A DNA stretch of 64,000 nucleotides, taken from Rudaea sp. Lineage in GTDB: Bacteria > Pseudomonadota > Gammaproteobacteria > Xanthomonadales > Rhodanobacteraceae. Below, piece by piece: positions 1 to 8,141 of this stretch. Location of the stretch: NCBI GenBank assembly GCA_025451955.1, contig JANWJJ010000041.1:19741-83740 (forward strand). The letters run 5' to 3'. Both the position numbers and the translations under genes were made by a program. Numbering within the stretch: position 1 is the stretch's first letter; each line of letters opens with the position of its first letter. The notes under the pieces were generated by a model. The model saw only the letters and a program-made list of their open reading frames with translations. It did no database searches and was not told where the DNA came from.

Positions 1-321
1 CGGCGCCGGCAGCGGCCGGTGATCGTCGATCCAGCCGACCAATGCGATCAACGTAATCGCACACATCAGCCGCAATGGCGAAACCATTCCCGGCAGGAAA
101 TGTGCGCATGCCGCCAGCCCGACGATCACTGCGACCACGATGCCAATACCACCGCCACGCGGCGTCGGCACGGAATGCGAGCGACGCTGGCCTGGAAGGT
201 CGAGCAGGTTCTTGCGCTGCGCGTAGCGGATGCTGGCCGCGGTGACGAGCGCGGAAACCAGAAAACTGGCGAGCAGATAAGCCCATCCATGCGCCGCGGC
301 AAGATTGGACCACCCGTTCAT
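1..321 (-). CDS. Polyprenyl-phosphate sugar-1-phosphate transferase, WecA/MraY-like (C-terminal part outside window)
   Basis: The frame is open from an ATG at 321 to the window edge, giving 107 codons of a longer protein. A GGAGGT ribosome binding site lies just upstream of the ATG. The visible part has an N-terminal membrane helix, then LLDLPGQRRSH and the glycine-rich TPRGGGIGIVV, then GWIDDHRPLP. These match the first cytoplasmic loop and the Asp-Asp motif of the family that moves a sugar-1-phosphate (often GlcNAc or an aminofucose) onto undecaprenyl phosphate to start O-antigen or similar glycan synthesis at the inner membrane. It follows lapB on the same strand, as is common in gammaproteobacteria. 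The exact sugar cannot be told from this fragment. Confidence 0.85.
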   Translation of the reverse strand, partial: MNGWSNLAAAHGWAYLLASFLVSALVTAASIRYAQRKNLLDLPGQRRSHSVPTPRGGGIGIVVAVIVGLAACAHFLPGMVSPLRLMCAITLIALVGWIDDHRPLPAP

Positions 322-405
322 GCGACCTCCCGCAGGATAAACCGGAAACTCGTACAGTGTACTCAAACGCGCTCGATCAAGATCGCCGCCACGATTGCAT
401 CGCCT

Positions 406-421
406 TGCCGCTTTGGCGGCA
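406..421 (-). terminator. Short hairpin directly after lapB
   Basis: TGCCGC and GCGGCA pair as a 6-bp stem with a 4-base loop, touching the lapB stop codon. There is no T-run after it on the minus strand. It may protect the 3' end or pause transcription rather than fully terminate it. Confidence 0.3.
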
Positions 422-1609
422 TCACTCGCCGGCCACACCATGAATCGGCCGCACCGATCCCCAGGTCTTGCAGCTTGGACACTGCCAATGATGTGCCTTG
501 GCGCCGAAGCCGCATTTGTTGCAGCGATACATGGCCTGGCCTTCGATCAATTTGCGCGTGAGATCCTGCAAGATCAACAGGTTCTCACGTGCCTCGCCCT
601 GCGAGTTATGCAGGGTTGCGCCGATCAAGGTCATCAGTCCGCGTACCGACGGGCGTTGGCGCAACTGGCGCGTCAGGAATTCGACCGCCGCACTTTCACC
701 GCGAGTGCTGGCATAGAGTTTCGCCAGGGCGATGACCGGTGACACACCTTGCGAGCGATCGATGATCTCGGCAAGAAATTTTTCCGCGCGTTGCATTTGC
801 TGCAGGCGCGCATAGCAATCGAGCAACGGCGGCAGCGCTTCGGGCACGAAATCCACATCCAGGGTGGCGACGCGTTCGAATGCCTGTGCGGCGGCTTCGA
901 AATTTCCCTGCTGGGCTTCGATATGGCCTAACACGATATAGGCGCGCACGCACTCTGGTTGGCTCTCAAAAGCCTGATCCAGATGCGCCTGTGCTTCGGC
1001 GAAATTTCTTGCCGCGCGTGCTTGCTCGGCCTGCTCACAATGAAATTGTGCAATCACCGGACCTTCGGACTCGCCGCTGATCCGCTGCAACCGGCGTGCA
1101 TGATCGATGGCTTTGTCCCAATCCTTCTCGTGCTGATAAATGCTGATGAGATGGCGCAAGGCCGAGGGCACGTGCGCATCCATCGCCACCAGGTCGGTGA
1201 ACAGGGTTTCGGCGCGGTCGAGCAAACCGGCGCGCATATAGTCTTCGCCCAGTTCCAGCAGGGCGATGGTTTTTTCGTCGTTGCTCAGATTCGGCCGCGC
1301 GATCAGGTGTTGATGCACGCGGATGGCGCGATCGACTTCGCCGCGACGGCGAAAAAGATTGCCCAGGGCAAGATGCGTTTCCACCGTGTCGCGGTTGAAT
1401 TCGGCCAGCTTGAGGAACACCTCGATGGCCTTGTCCGGCTGCTCGTTGAGCAGGTAATTCAGGCCACGAAAATAACTCGACGACAATTCACTGACGCCGA
1501 CGCGGCGTGATCGCTCGCTGCTGCGGCGACCGATGTACCAGCCGGAAAACGCGGCCAGCGGCAGCAGCAAGGCCAGCAGCGGCAGGAAAAAATGTGCCAG
1601 TGCGGTCAT
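422..1609 (-). CDS. lapB: LapB, LPS assembly regulator with TPR repeats and rubredoxin-type zinc/iron knuckle
   Basis: This 395-residue protein has an N-terminal membrane anchor (about residues 5-24, ending in GWYIGRRSSE), a series of TPR helices (about 60-340) and a C-terminal knuckle with CNKCG and CPSCK. This is the LapB (YciM) layout; E. coli LapB is about 390 residues. LapB works at the inner membrane with FtsH to control LpxC turnover and so lipopolysaccharide synthesis. The open frame extends further upstream, but the ATG at 1609 gives the family's usual N-terminus and overlaps the lapA stop by four bases (ATGA), which indicates translational coupling. Confidence 0.95.
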   Translation of the reverse strand: MTALAHFFLPLLALLLPLAAFSGWYIGRRSSERSRRVGVSELSSSYFRGLNYLLNEQPDKAIEVFLKLAEFNRDTVETHLALGNLFRRRGEVDRAIRVHQHLIARPNLSNDEKTIALLELGEDYMRAGLLDRAETLFTDLVAMDAHVPSALRHLISIYQHEKDWDKAIDHARRLQRISGESEGPVIAQFHCEQAEQARAARNFAEAQAHLDQAFESQPECVRAYIVLGHIEAQQGNFEAAAQAFERVATLDVDFVPEALPPLLDCYARLQQMQRAEKFLAEIIDRSQGVSPVIALAKLYASTRGESAAVEFLTRQLRQRPSVRGLMTLIGATLHNSQGEARENLLILQDLTRKLIEGQAMYRCNKCGFGAKAHHWQCPSCKTWGSVRPIHGVAGE

Positions 1610-1908
1610 GCGCGGCGGCGTTCGGAATTCACGGATGCGGCGGTTTCGGTTTGATCGCCACTGTCGCGCCGTTTCAGATCGTCGGCGAGCTTGCGCACAC
1701 GCTGACGCAGACGCAGCACCAGGCCAAGATAAACCGCCAGTCCGCCGATCAACCAGCCCAGCAAAAGCGCGCACAGGAACGCCGCGCCTTTTGGCGCGTG
1801 CACAACCTCAAAATAGAAATCGAAGGCGATGCGCTCGCTGTTCAACGCGCCGAATACTGCGCCGGCAACGGCGAAGATCAACGCCAGCAGGATCAGTCCG
1901 AAACGCAT
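1606..1908 (-). CDS. lapA: LapA (DUF1049), small inner-membrane LPS assembly protein
   Basis: The product is about 100 residues. It has two membrane segments (about 2-22 and 42-65) around a short loop containing the family pattern NSERIAFDFYF, followed by a charged, coiled-coil-prone tail. E. coli LapA is similar in size and layout. The ATG at 1908 starts MRFGLILL and has a GGA at suitable spacing; a TTG at 1926 would add six residues and is less likely. It lies between ihfB and lapB, the usual order. Its exact biochemical role beyond partnering LapB is not visible in the sequence. Confidence 0.9.
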   Translation of the reverse strand: MRFGLILLALIFAVAGAVFGALNSERIAFDFYFEVVHAPKGAAFLCALLLGWLIGGLAVYLGLVLRLRQRVRKLADDLKRRDSGDQTETAASVNSERRRA

Positions 1909-1997
1909 GCGTCTATCCAGGTCCAAGTGTAAAAACGTGCTGATGATGTGACCGGCACGGCCAGTCTCGGGAGCGAAAATATCACCGCGATGAGGCG

Positions 1998-2303
1998 CTA
2001 GCCCGCCTTGACGCGATTCGCCACAAGCAGATTCACCCGTTCGCGCAATTCCTTGCCGGGCTTGAAATGCGGCACATGCTTGCCGGGCAGCGCGACGGCG
2101 GTGCCGGTCTTGGGATTGCGGCCCATGCGTGGCGGGCGGAAATGCAGGGAAAAACTGCCGAAGCCGCGGATTTCGATACGCTCGCCATTCGCCAGTGCGT
2201 GACTCAATTGTTCCATCACGCTTTTGACGGATAGTTCCACATCGTTGAAGGCCAGATGGCTTTGGCGCAACGCCAAGGCTTGGATCAACTCCGATTTGGT
2301 CAT
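1998..2303 (-). CDS. ihfB: Integration host factor beta subunit
   Basis: A 101-residue HU/IHF-family DNA-bending protein. It starts [10 protein letters not shown], contains the DNA-binding arm signature [10 protein letters not shown] and the tip GRNPKTG, and ends with helical [11 protein letters not shown]-beta pairs with IHF-alpha (not in this window) to bend DNA at specific sites in replication, recombination and transcription. The start at 2303 gives the family length; the longer open frame upstream has no support. It follows rpsA, the classic cmk-rpsA-ihfB order. Confidence 0.96.
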   Translation of the reverse strand: MTKSELIQALALRQSHLAFNDVELSVKSVMEQLSHALANGERIEIRGFGSFSLHFRPPRMGRNPKTGTAVALPGKHVPHFKPGKELRERVNLLVANRVKAG

Positions 2304-2405
2304 GGGCGCAGAATCCGCGATTTTCAGGTTGAGGCAGGTAGCATAAGCTGAAGCAAAATACGACGTTCGGCTTGTGCCGGTAGTACCGTCATGAAGCGTA
2401 AGCAC

Positions 2406-2430
2406 GGCCCGCGGCAATAAACCGCGGGCC
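2406..2430 (-). terminator. GC-rich 9-bp hairpin between rpsA and ihfB
   Basis: GGCCCGCGG and CCGCGGGCC form a perfect 9-bp stem with a 7-base AT-rich loop, right after the rpsA stop. There is no T-run downstream, so it is more likely an attenuator or RNA-processing site that lets ihfB be expressed at a lower level than rpsA. Confidence 0.5.
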
Positions 2431-2438
2431 GGCCGACA

Positions 2439-4109
2439 TCATTCAGACTTGTTCATCTGTTCCTTGAGCAAGGCACCGAGTTTTGTGGTGCCGCCGGAAC
2501 CCGACTGGTACTCTTCAAGCACCTGCTGCATTTCATCGTCGTCCTTGGCGCGGATCGACAACTGCAACACTCGGCCCTTGCGGTCCATGCCGGTGAACTT
2601 GGCCTCGACCTTGTCGCCCACTTTCAGATGCAGGGTGGCGTCTTCGACACGCTCCTTGGCGATGTCATTGGCGCGCAGATAACCTTCCACGCCCTCGCCC
2701 ATATCGATCGTGGCGCCCTTGGCGTCGACTTCCTTGACCGTGCCGTTGATGATGCTGCCACGCGGATGCGCCGCCATGAACTGGCCGAACGGATCCTGCT
2801 CGAGCTGCTTGATGCCCAGGCTGATGCGTTCGCGTTCCGGATCGACCGCCAGCACGACGGCTTCAACCGTGTCGCCCTTCTTGAAATTGCGCACGAGGTC
2901 TTCGCCCGTGCTCTGCCAGGAAATATCCGACAGATGCACCAAGCCGTCGATGCCGCCATCCAGGCCGACGAAGATGCCGAAATCGGTGATCGACTTGATC
3001 TGGCCCGAGACGCGATCGTTCTTCTTGTGAATCGCGGCGAAGGTTTCCCACGGATTGGCCTGGGTTTGCTTGATGCCGAGCGAAATGCGACGGCGCTCTT
3101 CGTCCACGTCGAGCACCATGACTTCCACTTCGTCGCCGACCTGGACCATCTTGGCCGGGTTGACGTTCTTGTTGGTCCAGTCCATCTCGGAAACGTGGAC
3201 CAGACCCTCGACGCCGGGTTCCAGCTCCACGAAGCAGCCGTAATCGGTGACGTTGGAAATCTTGCCGAACAGGCGCGTATTGGTCGGATAACGGCGTGCG
3301 ATCGCGACCCAGGGATCTTCGCCCAACTGCTTCAGACCAAGGCTGACGCGGTTGCGCTCGCGGTCGAAACGCAGCACGCGCACTTCGAGTTCATCGCCGA
3401 CATTGACCACTTCGGACGGATGACGCACGCGCTTCCACGCCATGTCGGTGATGTGCAGCAGGCCATCGATGCCGCCCAGATCCACGAACGCACCGTAATC
3501 GGTGAGGTTCTTGACCACGCCCTTGACCACCGCGTTTTCCTGCAGGCGATCGAGCAACTGTTCGCGTTCTTCGGAATGCTCGCTCTCGACCACAGCGCGG
3601 CGACTGACCACGACGTTATTGCGCTTGCGATCGAGCTTGATGATCTTGAATTCGAGTTCTTTGCCTTCCAGGAACACCGGATCGCGCACCGGACGCACAT
3701 CCACCAGCGAACCTGGCAGGAAGGCGCGGACATCCTTGATATCCACGGTAAAACCGCCCTTGACCTTGCCGGAAATCTTGCCGGTCACGGTGGCATTGGC
3801 CTGCTGCGCTTCTTCCAGTTCGTCCCATACCAGCGAACGCTTGGCCTTTTCGCGCGACAGGCGAGTTTCGCCGAAGCCGTCTTCGATGGCGTCGAGGGCA
3901 ACTTTCACCTCGTCGCCGAGCTTCACTTCGAGCTCGCCCTGCTCGTTGTGGAATTGCTCGATGGGGACAATGCCCTCGGATTTGAGCCCGGCGTTGATCA
4001 CGACAACGTCGTTGCGGATTTCGACAACGATGCCGGAAACGATGGTGCCCGGCTTCAATTTGGCCAGGGCCTGGCTCTGTTCAAACAGTTCGGCAAAACT
4101 CTCAGTCAT
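2439..4109 (-). CDS. rpsA: 30S ribosomal protein S1
   Basis: A 556-residue protein with six S1/OB-fold RNA-binding repeats. Repeated signatures such as [20 protein letters not shown] and [14 protein letters not shown] are visible. S1 helps the 30S subunit capture mRNA during initiation. The length matches E. coli S1 (557). The ATG at 4109 begins [11 protein letters not shown], has GGAAC upstream, and is preferred over a TTG twelve bases earlier. The 176 bases between cmk and this start contain no gene and probably hold an rpsA promoter, but no clear -35/-10 pair was identified. Confidence 0.98.
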   Translation of the reverse strand: MTESFAELFEQSQALAKLKPGTIVSGIVVEIRNDVVVINAGLKSEGIVPIEQFHNEQGELEVKLGDEVKVALDAIEDGFGETRLSREKAKRSLVWDELEEAQQANATVTGKISGKVKGGFTVDIKDVRAFLPGSLVDVRPVRDPVFLEGKELEFKIIKLDRKRNNVVVSRRAVVESEHSEEREQLLDRLQENAVVKGVVKNLTDYGAFVDLGGIDGLLHITDMAWKRVRHPSEVVNVGDELEVRVLRFDRERNRVSLGLKQLGEDPWVAIARRYPTNTRLFGKISNVTDYGCFVELEPGVEGLVHVSEMDWTNKNVNPAKMVQVGDEVEVMVLDVDEERRRISLGIKQTQANPWETFAAIHKKNDRVSGQIKSITDFGIFVGLDGGIDGLVHLSDISWQSTGEDLVRNFKKGDTVEAVVLAVDPERERISLGIKQLEQDPFGQFMAAHPRGSIINGTVKEVDAKGATIDMGEGVEGYLRANDIAKERVEDATLHLKVGDKVEAKFTGMDRKGRVLQLSIRAKDDDEMQQVLEEYQSGSGGTTKLGALLKEQMNKSE

Positions 4110-4285
4110 GTTGGGTTCCAAGTGATCTCAAGACCTTTATCCAAGTGGTTGTTTACACTTCGATTCCGGTCCACCGGTTATGGTACGAATCAATCCGCAC
4201 CGTTGCTGTTCCCTGCCGCTTGAGCGACAGGACCTTGAAGCGCAGCCTTGCGGCCCGCTCCGAATTCTTGCCCGTTTGCGTGTGC

Positions 4286-4978
4286 TCAACGATCCGCGCG
4301 CGGCGGCCGCACCAGGACGAGTACCGCCGCGACGACCGCATCGATCGGCATCCCGGTCGAATCGATCAAAACGGCATCGGCAGCCGGCTTGAGCGGGGCC
4401 ACCGGACGCTCGGCATCGCGTAGGTCGCGCGCCTGAATCTCGCGCAAAAGGGCGGCAAGTGTAACGCCTAACCCCTTTTCCTTCAACTGCTTATATCGCC
4501 GGCGTGCACGCTCCTCAGCGCTGGCGGTGAGAAAGACCTTGTGCCCGGCATCGGGAAAAATGACGGTGCCCATATCGCGCCCATCGGCGACTAGTCCCGG
4601 CGCCTTGCGGAAACTGCGCTGCTTGTCGAACAAGGCCGCGCGCACCGAGGGAATAGCCGCGATCGCCGACGCCGCCGCACCGCAGGTTTCGGTGCGGATA
4701 TCGTCAGTAGCATCAAGGCCATTGATGATGACGCGCGTCTCACCGCCATCCTTGGGATCACGAAAACTGATCCTGGTCGTCTGCGCGCAGCGAGTCACCG
4801 CGTCGGCATCCGACAAGTCCAACCCTTCCATACCGGCCGCAAAACCGACAGCCCGGTACAACGCTCCCGAATCCAGCAGATGCCAGCCCAGCGCATCGGC
4901 AACCCGGCTCGCGATCGTGCCCTTGCCGGAACCGGAAGGGCCGTCGATGGTAAGGACAGGGATGAGGTTTGGGCTCAT
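4286..4978 (-). CDS. cmk: Cytidylate kinase
   Basis: A 230-residue P-loop kinase that phosphorylates CMP and dCMP. The Walker A motif GPSGSGKGT lies near residue 13, followed by [10 protein letters not shown] and later [13 protein letters not shown], both typical of bacterial Cmk. Its length is normal. It stands directly upstream of rpsA, the most conserved cmk neighbour. In many relatives aroA is the next gene upstream; here a CPBP protein and a toxin-antitoxin pair sit between them. Confidence 0.97.
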   Translation of the reverse strand: MSPNLIPVLTIDGPSGSGKGTIASRVADALGWHLLDSGALYRAVGFAAGMEGLDLSDADAVTRCAQTTRISFRDPKDGGETRVIINGLDATDDIRTETCGAAASAIAAIPSVRAALFDKQRSFRKAPGLVADGRDMGTVIFPDAGHKVFLTASAEERARRRYKQLKEKGLGVTLAALLREIQARDLRDAERPVAPLKPAADAVLIDSTGMPIDAVVAAVLVLVRPPRADR

Positions 4979-5005
4979 GGACAGCGCGGATGACAGCGTG
5001 CCATT

Positions 5006-5917
5006 CTAACCAGTGGCCGCGGCGACATGATCGATGGCTCGGCATCTGCGCCAGAACGGTGCAACGATGAGGCCCTTGCGGATCGTCAGCACAATGAATA
5101 CTACGGCCGCAGCCAAGCACACCAGCACCGCGATGATCGAAGCTTCCGGACCAAAGAGGCCGCCGGTCAGAAGTTCTGGGCCGTGAAAATGGCTCGCCAG
5201 CCCACTCGGCGAGGCGTGTCCGGAATTGTTGGCACCGAATACTCCGCCCTCTGTGAAATCCCAAGCGGCATGCAGCCCGATCGCCATCCACAACCGACGA
5301 GTATAGGCGTACACCGCCGCCAACAACACGCCCGCTTCCAACGCAATCGCCACGCTGCTGAGCAAGGACGCGCCCGGATTGAACCCATGCAACGCGCCGA
5401 ACACGATCGCGGAAATCGCCAGCGCAATCCAAGCACCCAAACTTTCTTCAACGATCCGGAACAGAACGCCGCGGAAAAGAAGTTCCACCAGGGCCGCCCC
5501 TTCAAACGCACCGCACAACGCAATGCCAAGCACGCCCGGGCCAGCACCGTCTCCCACCGAGACGACGCCCCGCTGCCAGAGGATCAGCATCACAAGCGAA
5601 AACAGCAACCCGCCGATCACGAAACCTGTCGCGAGTTCGGGCACCGCGTAACGCGCACCGAACTCGGTGGCGGCGCGACGCTCGATTACGTGTACGTAAA
5701 CAATATAAGTTCCGATCAACGCCGCGATCGTGATCAGCACGGCAACCAGCGCGCCCAGCATCGAATGCGGCTTGAAATGCGTCAAAGCGGCGATGCCCTG
5801 TAAGAGCACAACGACCAAGATCAACGCGATCAGTGCAATCACGATCCGCGTCAGCGGAAATTGTACGAGTCGCCAAAACTTGCCGCGATCAGCGCGAACA
5901 GATGTGGCGTTACCCAT
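5006..5917 (-). CDS. CPBP-family intramembrane metalloprotease-like protein with altered first motif
   Basis: A 303-residue membrane protein with about seven predicted membrane segments. The CPBP/Rce1 motifs are recognisable: motif 1 VELLFR at 144-149, motif 2 FGALH with His177, and motif 3 HAAWD with His216 and Asp220. Motif 1 is normally EExxxR; here the first Glu is Val144. If that Glu is catalytic, as in the structurally studied Rce1, the protease activity may be lost. A GGAG site precedes the ATG at 5917. Family members process or hold peptides in the membrane (bacteriocin self-immunity, for example). The substrate here is unknown. It is an accessory gene between cmk and aroA. Confidence 0.8.
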   Translation of the reverse strand: MGNATSVRADRGKFWRLVQFPLTRIVIALIALILVVVLLQGIAALTHFKPHSMLGALVAVLITIAALIGTYIVYVHVIERRAATEFGARYAVPELATGFVIGGLLFSLVMLILWQRGVVSVGDGAGPGVLGIALCGAFEGAALVELLFRGVLFRIVEESLGAWIALAISAIVFGALHGFNPGASLLSSVAIALEAGVLLAAVYAYTRRLWMAIGLHAAWDFTEGGVFGANNSGHASPSGLASHFHGPELLTGGLFGPEASIIAVLVCLAAAVVFIVLTIRKGLIVAPFWRRCRAIDHVAAATG

Positions 5918-5980
5918 ATCTTCAATCTCCTGTAGTCAAACAGCTGCGCATGGAATACGCCATGATGGCACACTTCAAAC

Positions 5981-6106
5981 CTAATCCAGCACGATCGACC
6001 TCACATCAAACCAACAGGCATTCGCGGTGTAGATGAAGCTCAGAAAGGAGGTCGCCACATAGGCGCAATCGCGAATGCGCACCAGCGCTTGCGCGAGCGT
6101 CCCGCT
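5981..6106 (-). pseudogene. Decayed duplicate of the aroA 3' end
   Basis: Read on the minus strand directly after the vapC stop, this frame gives GTLAQALVRIRDCAYVATSF followed by a decayed tail and a TAG at 5981-5983. The aroA C-terminus about 850 bp upstream reads GLLARAEVRIRDCANVATSF. About 20 of 32 aligned residues agree, and the core DNA (6051-6083 against 6901-6933) is almost identical. This is therefore a leftover aroA tail, separated from the working gene by the toxin-antitoxin pair. It has no start and is not expected to be translated. Confidence 0.8.
6051..6083. repeat. Copy A of imperfect direct repeat (copy B at 6901-6933)
   Basis: Both copies begin GTCGCCAC and share the 17-base block GCGCAATCGCGAATGCG in the same orientation, exactly 850 bases apart. 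Copy B lies inside the aroA coding end and copy A in the decayed tail. The pair brackets the toxin-antitoxin genes. Confidence 0.85.
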
Positions 6107-6481
6107 TCAGCTCATCGCAAGCCGATAGTGCTTTTGAATACGCTCGTCGAACGTCACCAGCGGTGCCTTGAGCAGCGCCGCGTGCGCAACGATCAGGCGA
6201 TCGAACGGATCGCGGGTGAACGCGAGCGCAAGCGCTTCCTTGACCACAGCCGCGAACGGCTCGGTTGCGGTTTGGATATCCAGTTCCTGGGTCAGGTACC
6301 GCGCAACTTCGAGGCCACCAAATCGGGTTCGCCCGATCTCGTGGAGAATTTCCAGTTCAAACAAGACGGCAGGTGAGATATACGCAGGCTGACTGTTGAG
6401 CAAACCTCTGGTGCGCGTCGACAAGCGCGTGCCGCGACCCTCGTACAGGTTCGCCGCCACGTGCGTATCCAGCATGATCAT
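6107..6481 (-). CDS. vapC: PIN-domain ribonuclease toxin, VapC-like
   Basis: A 124-residue PIN-domain protein. Acidic active-site positions are visible in LDTHV near the N-terminus, in the Glu of FELEILHEI, in TRDPFDRLIVAHA and in VTFDERI. VapC toxins are Mg-dependent RNases that cut tRNA or rRNA when free of antitoxin. The ATG at 6481 overlaps the antitoxin stop by four bases (ATGA), and a second in-frame ATG lies two codons later. The stop is followed at once by the decayed aroA tail. The target RNA cannot be inferred. Confidence 0.9.
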   Translation of the reverse strand: MIMLDTHVAANLYEGRGTRLSTRTRGLLNSQPAYISPAVLFELEILHEIGRTRFGGLEVARYLTQELDIQTATEPFAAVVKEALALAFTRDPFDRLIVAHAALLKAPLVTFDERIQKHYRLAMS

Positions 6482-6780
6482 TTGCGTTTGCGCTTCGCCT
6501 TGCGCGACGGCAAATAAGCTGGCGCTGGCGGCTCCATCACACCCACCAACGGTTCACCGCTCCACTCCGCAGGCGAAAAATGTGGATCAAGCGGCGGACC
6601 GATCACCAAGTCCTGCTTTTTCAGCCGCGACAGCCGTCCGCCCGGCGGCGCAGTGTATTCGTCGCGCACCAGACGCAGACGTACGCCCTTGCGTGTGATC
6701 GTCAACGGCTCGCCGGTCTCGGCGACGCGGTCGGCAAGTGCAAACAGCTTCTGGCGCAATTCGGTAAGGGAAATGTTCAT
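6478..6780 (-). CDS. Antitoxin of the Phd/YefM type partnering the PIN toxin
   Basis: A 100-residue protein. Its N-terminus, MNISLTELRQKLFALADRV followed by EPLTITRKG, matches Phd/YefM antitoxins, where this part dimerises and binds operator DNA. The C-terminal part is Pro-rich and ends in a basic tail (SRKAKRKRK), as expected of a flexible toxin-binding segment. It is translated just ahead of the toxin with a four-base overlap. Phd-type antitoxins paired with PIN toxins are common variants of VapBC. A perfect 14-base palindrome just upstream is the likely autoregulatory site. Confidence 0.85.
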   Translation of the reverse strand: MNISLTELRQKLFALADRVAETGEPLTITRKGVRLRLVRDEYTAPPGGRLSRLKKQDLVIGPPLDPHFSPAEWSGEPLVGVMEPPAPAYLPSRKAKRKRK

Positions 6781-6794
6781 GAGACTACGCAACC

Positions 6795-6808
6795 TGTACG
6801 TACGTACA
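6795..6808 (-). promoter_or_regulatory. Palindromic operator candidate for the toxin-antitoxin pair
   Basis: TGTACGTACGTACA is a perfect 14-base palindrome ending 14 bases upstream of the antitoxin ATG. Toxin-antitoxin operons are usually repressed by their own complex binding a palindrome overlapping the promoter. The assignment is inferred from position and symmetry. Confidence 0.6.
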
Positions 6809-6842
6809 TTACCAAATCGCGCTGCTCCGGGCAACTGCGGGG

Positions 6843-8141
6843 TCAGGCAGCAATCGCGAAGCCAGCACCGTTGGCCAATTCCACAAACCCCGGAAACGAT
6901 GTCGCCACGTTCGCGCAATCGCGAATGCGTACCTCGGCGCGCGCAAGCAGGCCGGCAACGGCAAAACTCATCGCACAGCGGTGATCGCCGGCAGAATCCA
7001 CCTCTCCACTTGTAAACTTGCCGCCTTCGATGATCGCGCCGTCCGGTGTTTCTTCGACGGCAATGCCCAACGCTTGCAGACCTTTGGCCATCACGGCGAT
7101 GCGGTCGGATTCCTTGACGCGCAGCTCCGCCACGCCGCGAATGCGCGTCGTGCCTCGCGCTGACGCCGCGGCCACAAACAGAATTGGGAATTCATCGATC
7201 ATGTCCGGTACGAGTTCGATCGGCACATCGATACCTCGCAGCGGCGCATGGTGCACGACGAGATCGGCAACCGGTTCGCCGCCCAGCGAGCGCGGGTTCG
7301 ATTCGCAGATGTCCGCGCCCATCAGCCGCAACGCGGACAGCAAACCGGTGCGGCGCGGGTTGATTCCAACGGCTTGCAGAGTCAGCTCCGAACCGGGCAC
7401 AAGACTCGCCGCGACCAGAAAAAATGCAGCAGAGGAAAAATCCGCTGGAACATCGATGTCCGTCGCACGCAGACGATGTCCCCCACTCAACCGCGCGCGA
7501 CCCGGCGTGAACTCGATCGGCCACCCAAATGCGGTGAGCATGCGTTCGGTGTAGTCGCGCGTCGGATAGACCTCCTCGACAATAGTTTCGCCTTCGGCGT
7601 AGAAGCCGGCGAGCAGAATCGCGGACTTGACCTGAGCGCTTGCCACTGGCGGTGTGTATCGAATGCCCCAAAGACCGCTGGTGCGTCGGATGTGCAACGG
7701 CGGACGCCCACCTTCGGCCGATTCGATCCGCGCACCCATTGCGTTCAACGGGCCGGTTACGCGAAACATCGGCCGACGCGACAGGGAATCATCGCCAATC
7801 AAAGTGGAATCGAAACTTTGGCCGGCGAGCAACCCAGCCAAAAGGCGCATGCCAGTACCAGCGTTGCCGCAATCAATCGATTGTATTGGCGCTTGCAGGC
7901 CATGCAGACCAGCGCCGTGGACGATGCGCTCGCTCGCCCGCGGCGCCTCAATGCGCACACCCATATCCGTGAATGCACGCGCCGTGGCGCGCGTGTCTTC
8001 GCCTTCGAGAAAGCCGCTGATGTGCGACGTGCCTTCCGCGACCGCTGCCAACATGATCGCGCGATGCGAGATCGATTTGTCGCCGGGAACACTAATCTCG
8101 CCACGCAAGGGGCCCGCGGGTGAGCTGATCCAGTCGGTCAT
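6843..8141 (-). CDS. aroA: 3-phosphoshikimate 1-carboxyvinyltransferase (EPSP synthase)
   Basis: A 432-residue EPSP synthase, which joins shikimate-3-phosphate and PEP in chorismate synthesis. Visible motifs are VPGDKSISHRA near residue 20, GNAGTGMRLLAG and RVKESDRIAVMAKGL. The ATG at 8141 (MTDWISSPAG) overlaps the hisC stop by four bases; the longer open frame upstream is an overlap artefact. The gene is intact although a second, decayed copy of its 3' end lies beyond the toxin-antitoxin genes. It is a stand-alone AroA, not fused to prephenate dehydrogenase as in some pseudomonads. Confidence 0.97.
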   Translation of the reverse strand: MTDWISSPAGPLRGEISVPGDKSISHRAIMLAAVAEGTSHISGFLEGEDTRATARAFTDMGVRIEAPRASERIVHGAGLHGLQAPIQSIDCGNAGTGMRLLAGLLAGQSFDSTLIGDDSLSRRPMFRVTGPLNAMGARIESAEGGRPPLHIRRTSGLWGIRYTPPVASAQVKSAILLAGFYAEGETIVEEVYPTRDYTERMLTAFGWPIEFTPGRARLSGGHRLRATDIDVPADFSSAAFFLVAASLVPGSELTLQAVGINPRRTGLLSALRLMGADICESNPRSLGGEPVADLVVHHAPLRGIDVPIELVPDMIDEFPILFVAAASARGTTRIRGVAELRVKESDRIAVMAKGLQALGIAVEETPDGAIIEGGKFTSGEVDSAGDHRCAMSFAVAGLLARAEVRIRDCANVATSFPGFVELANGAGFAIAA

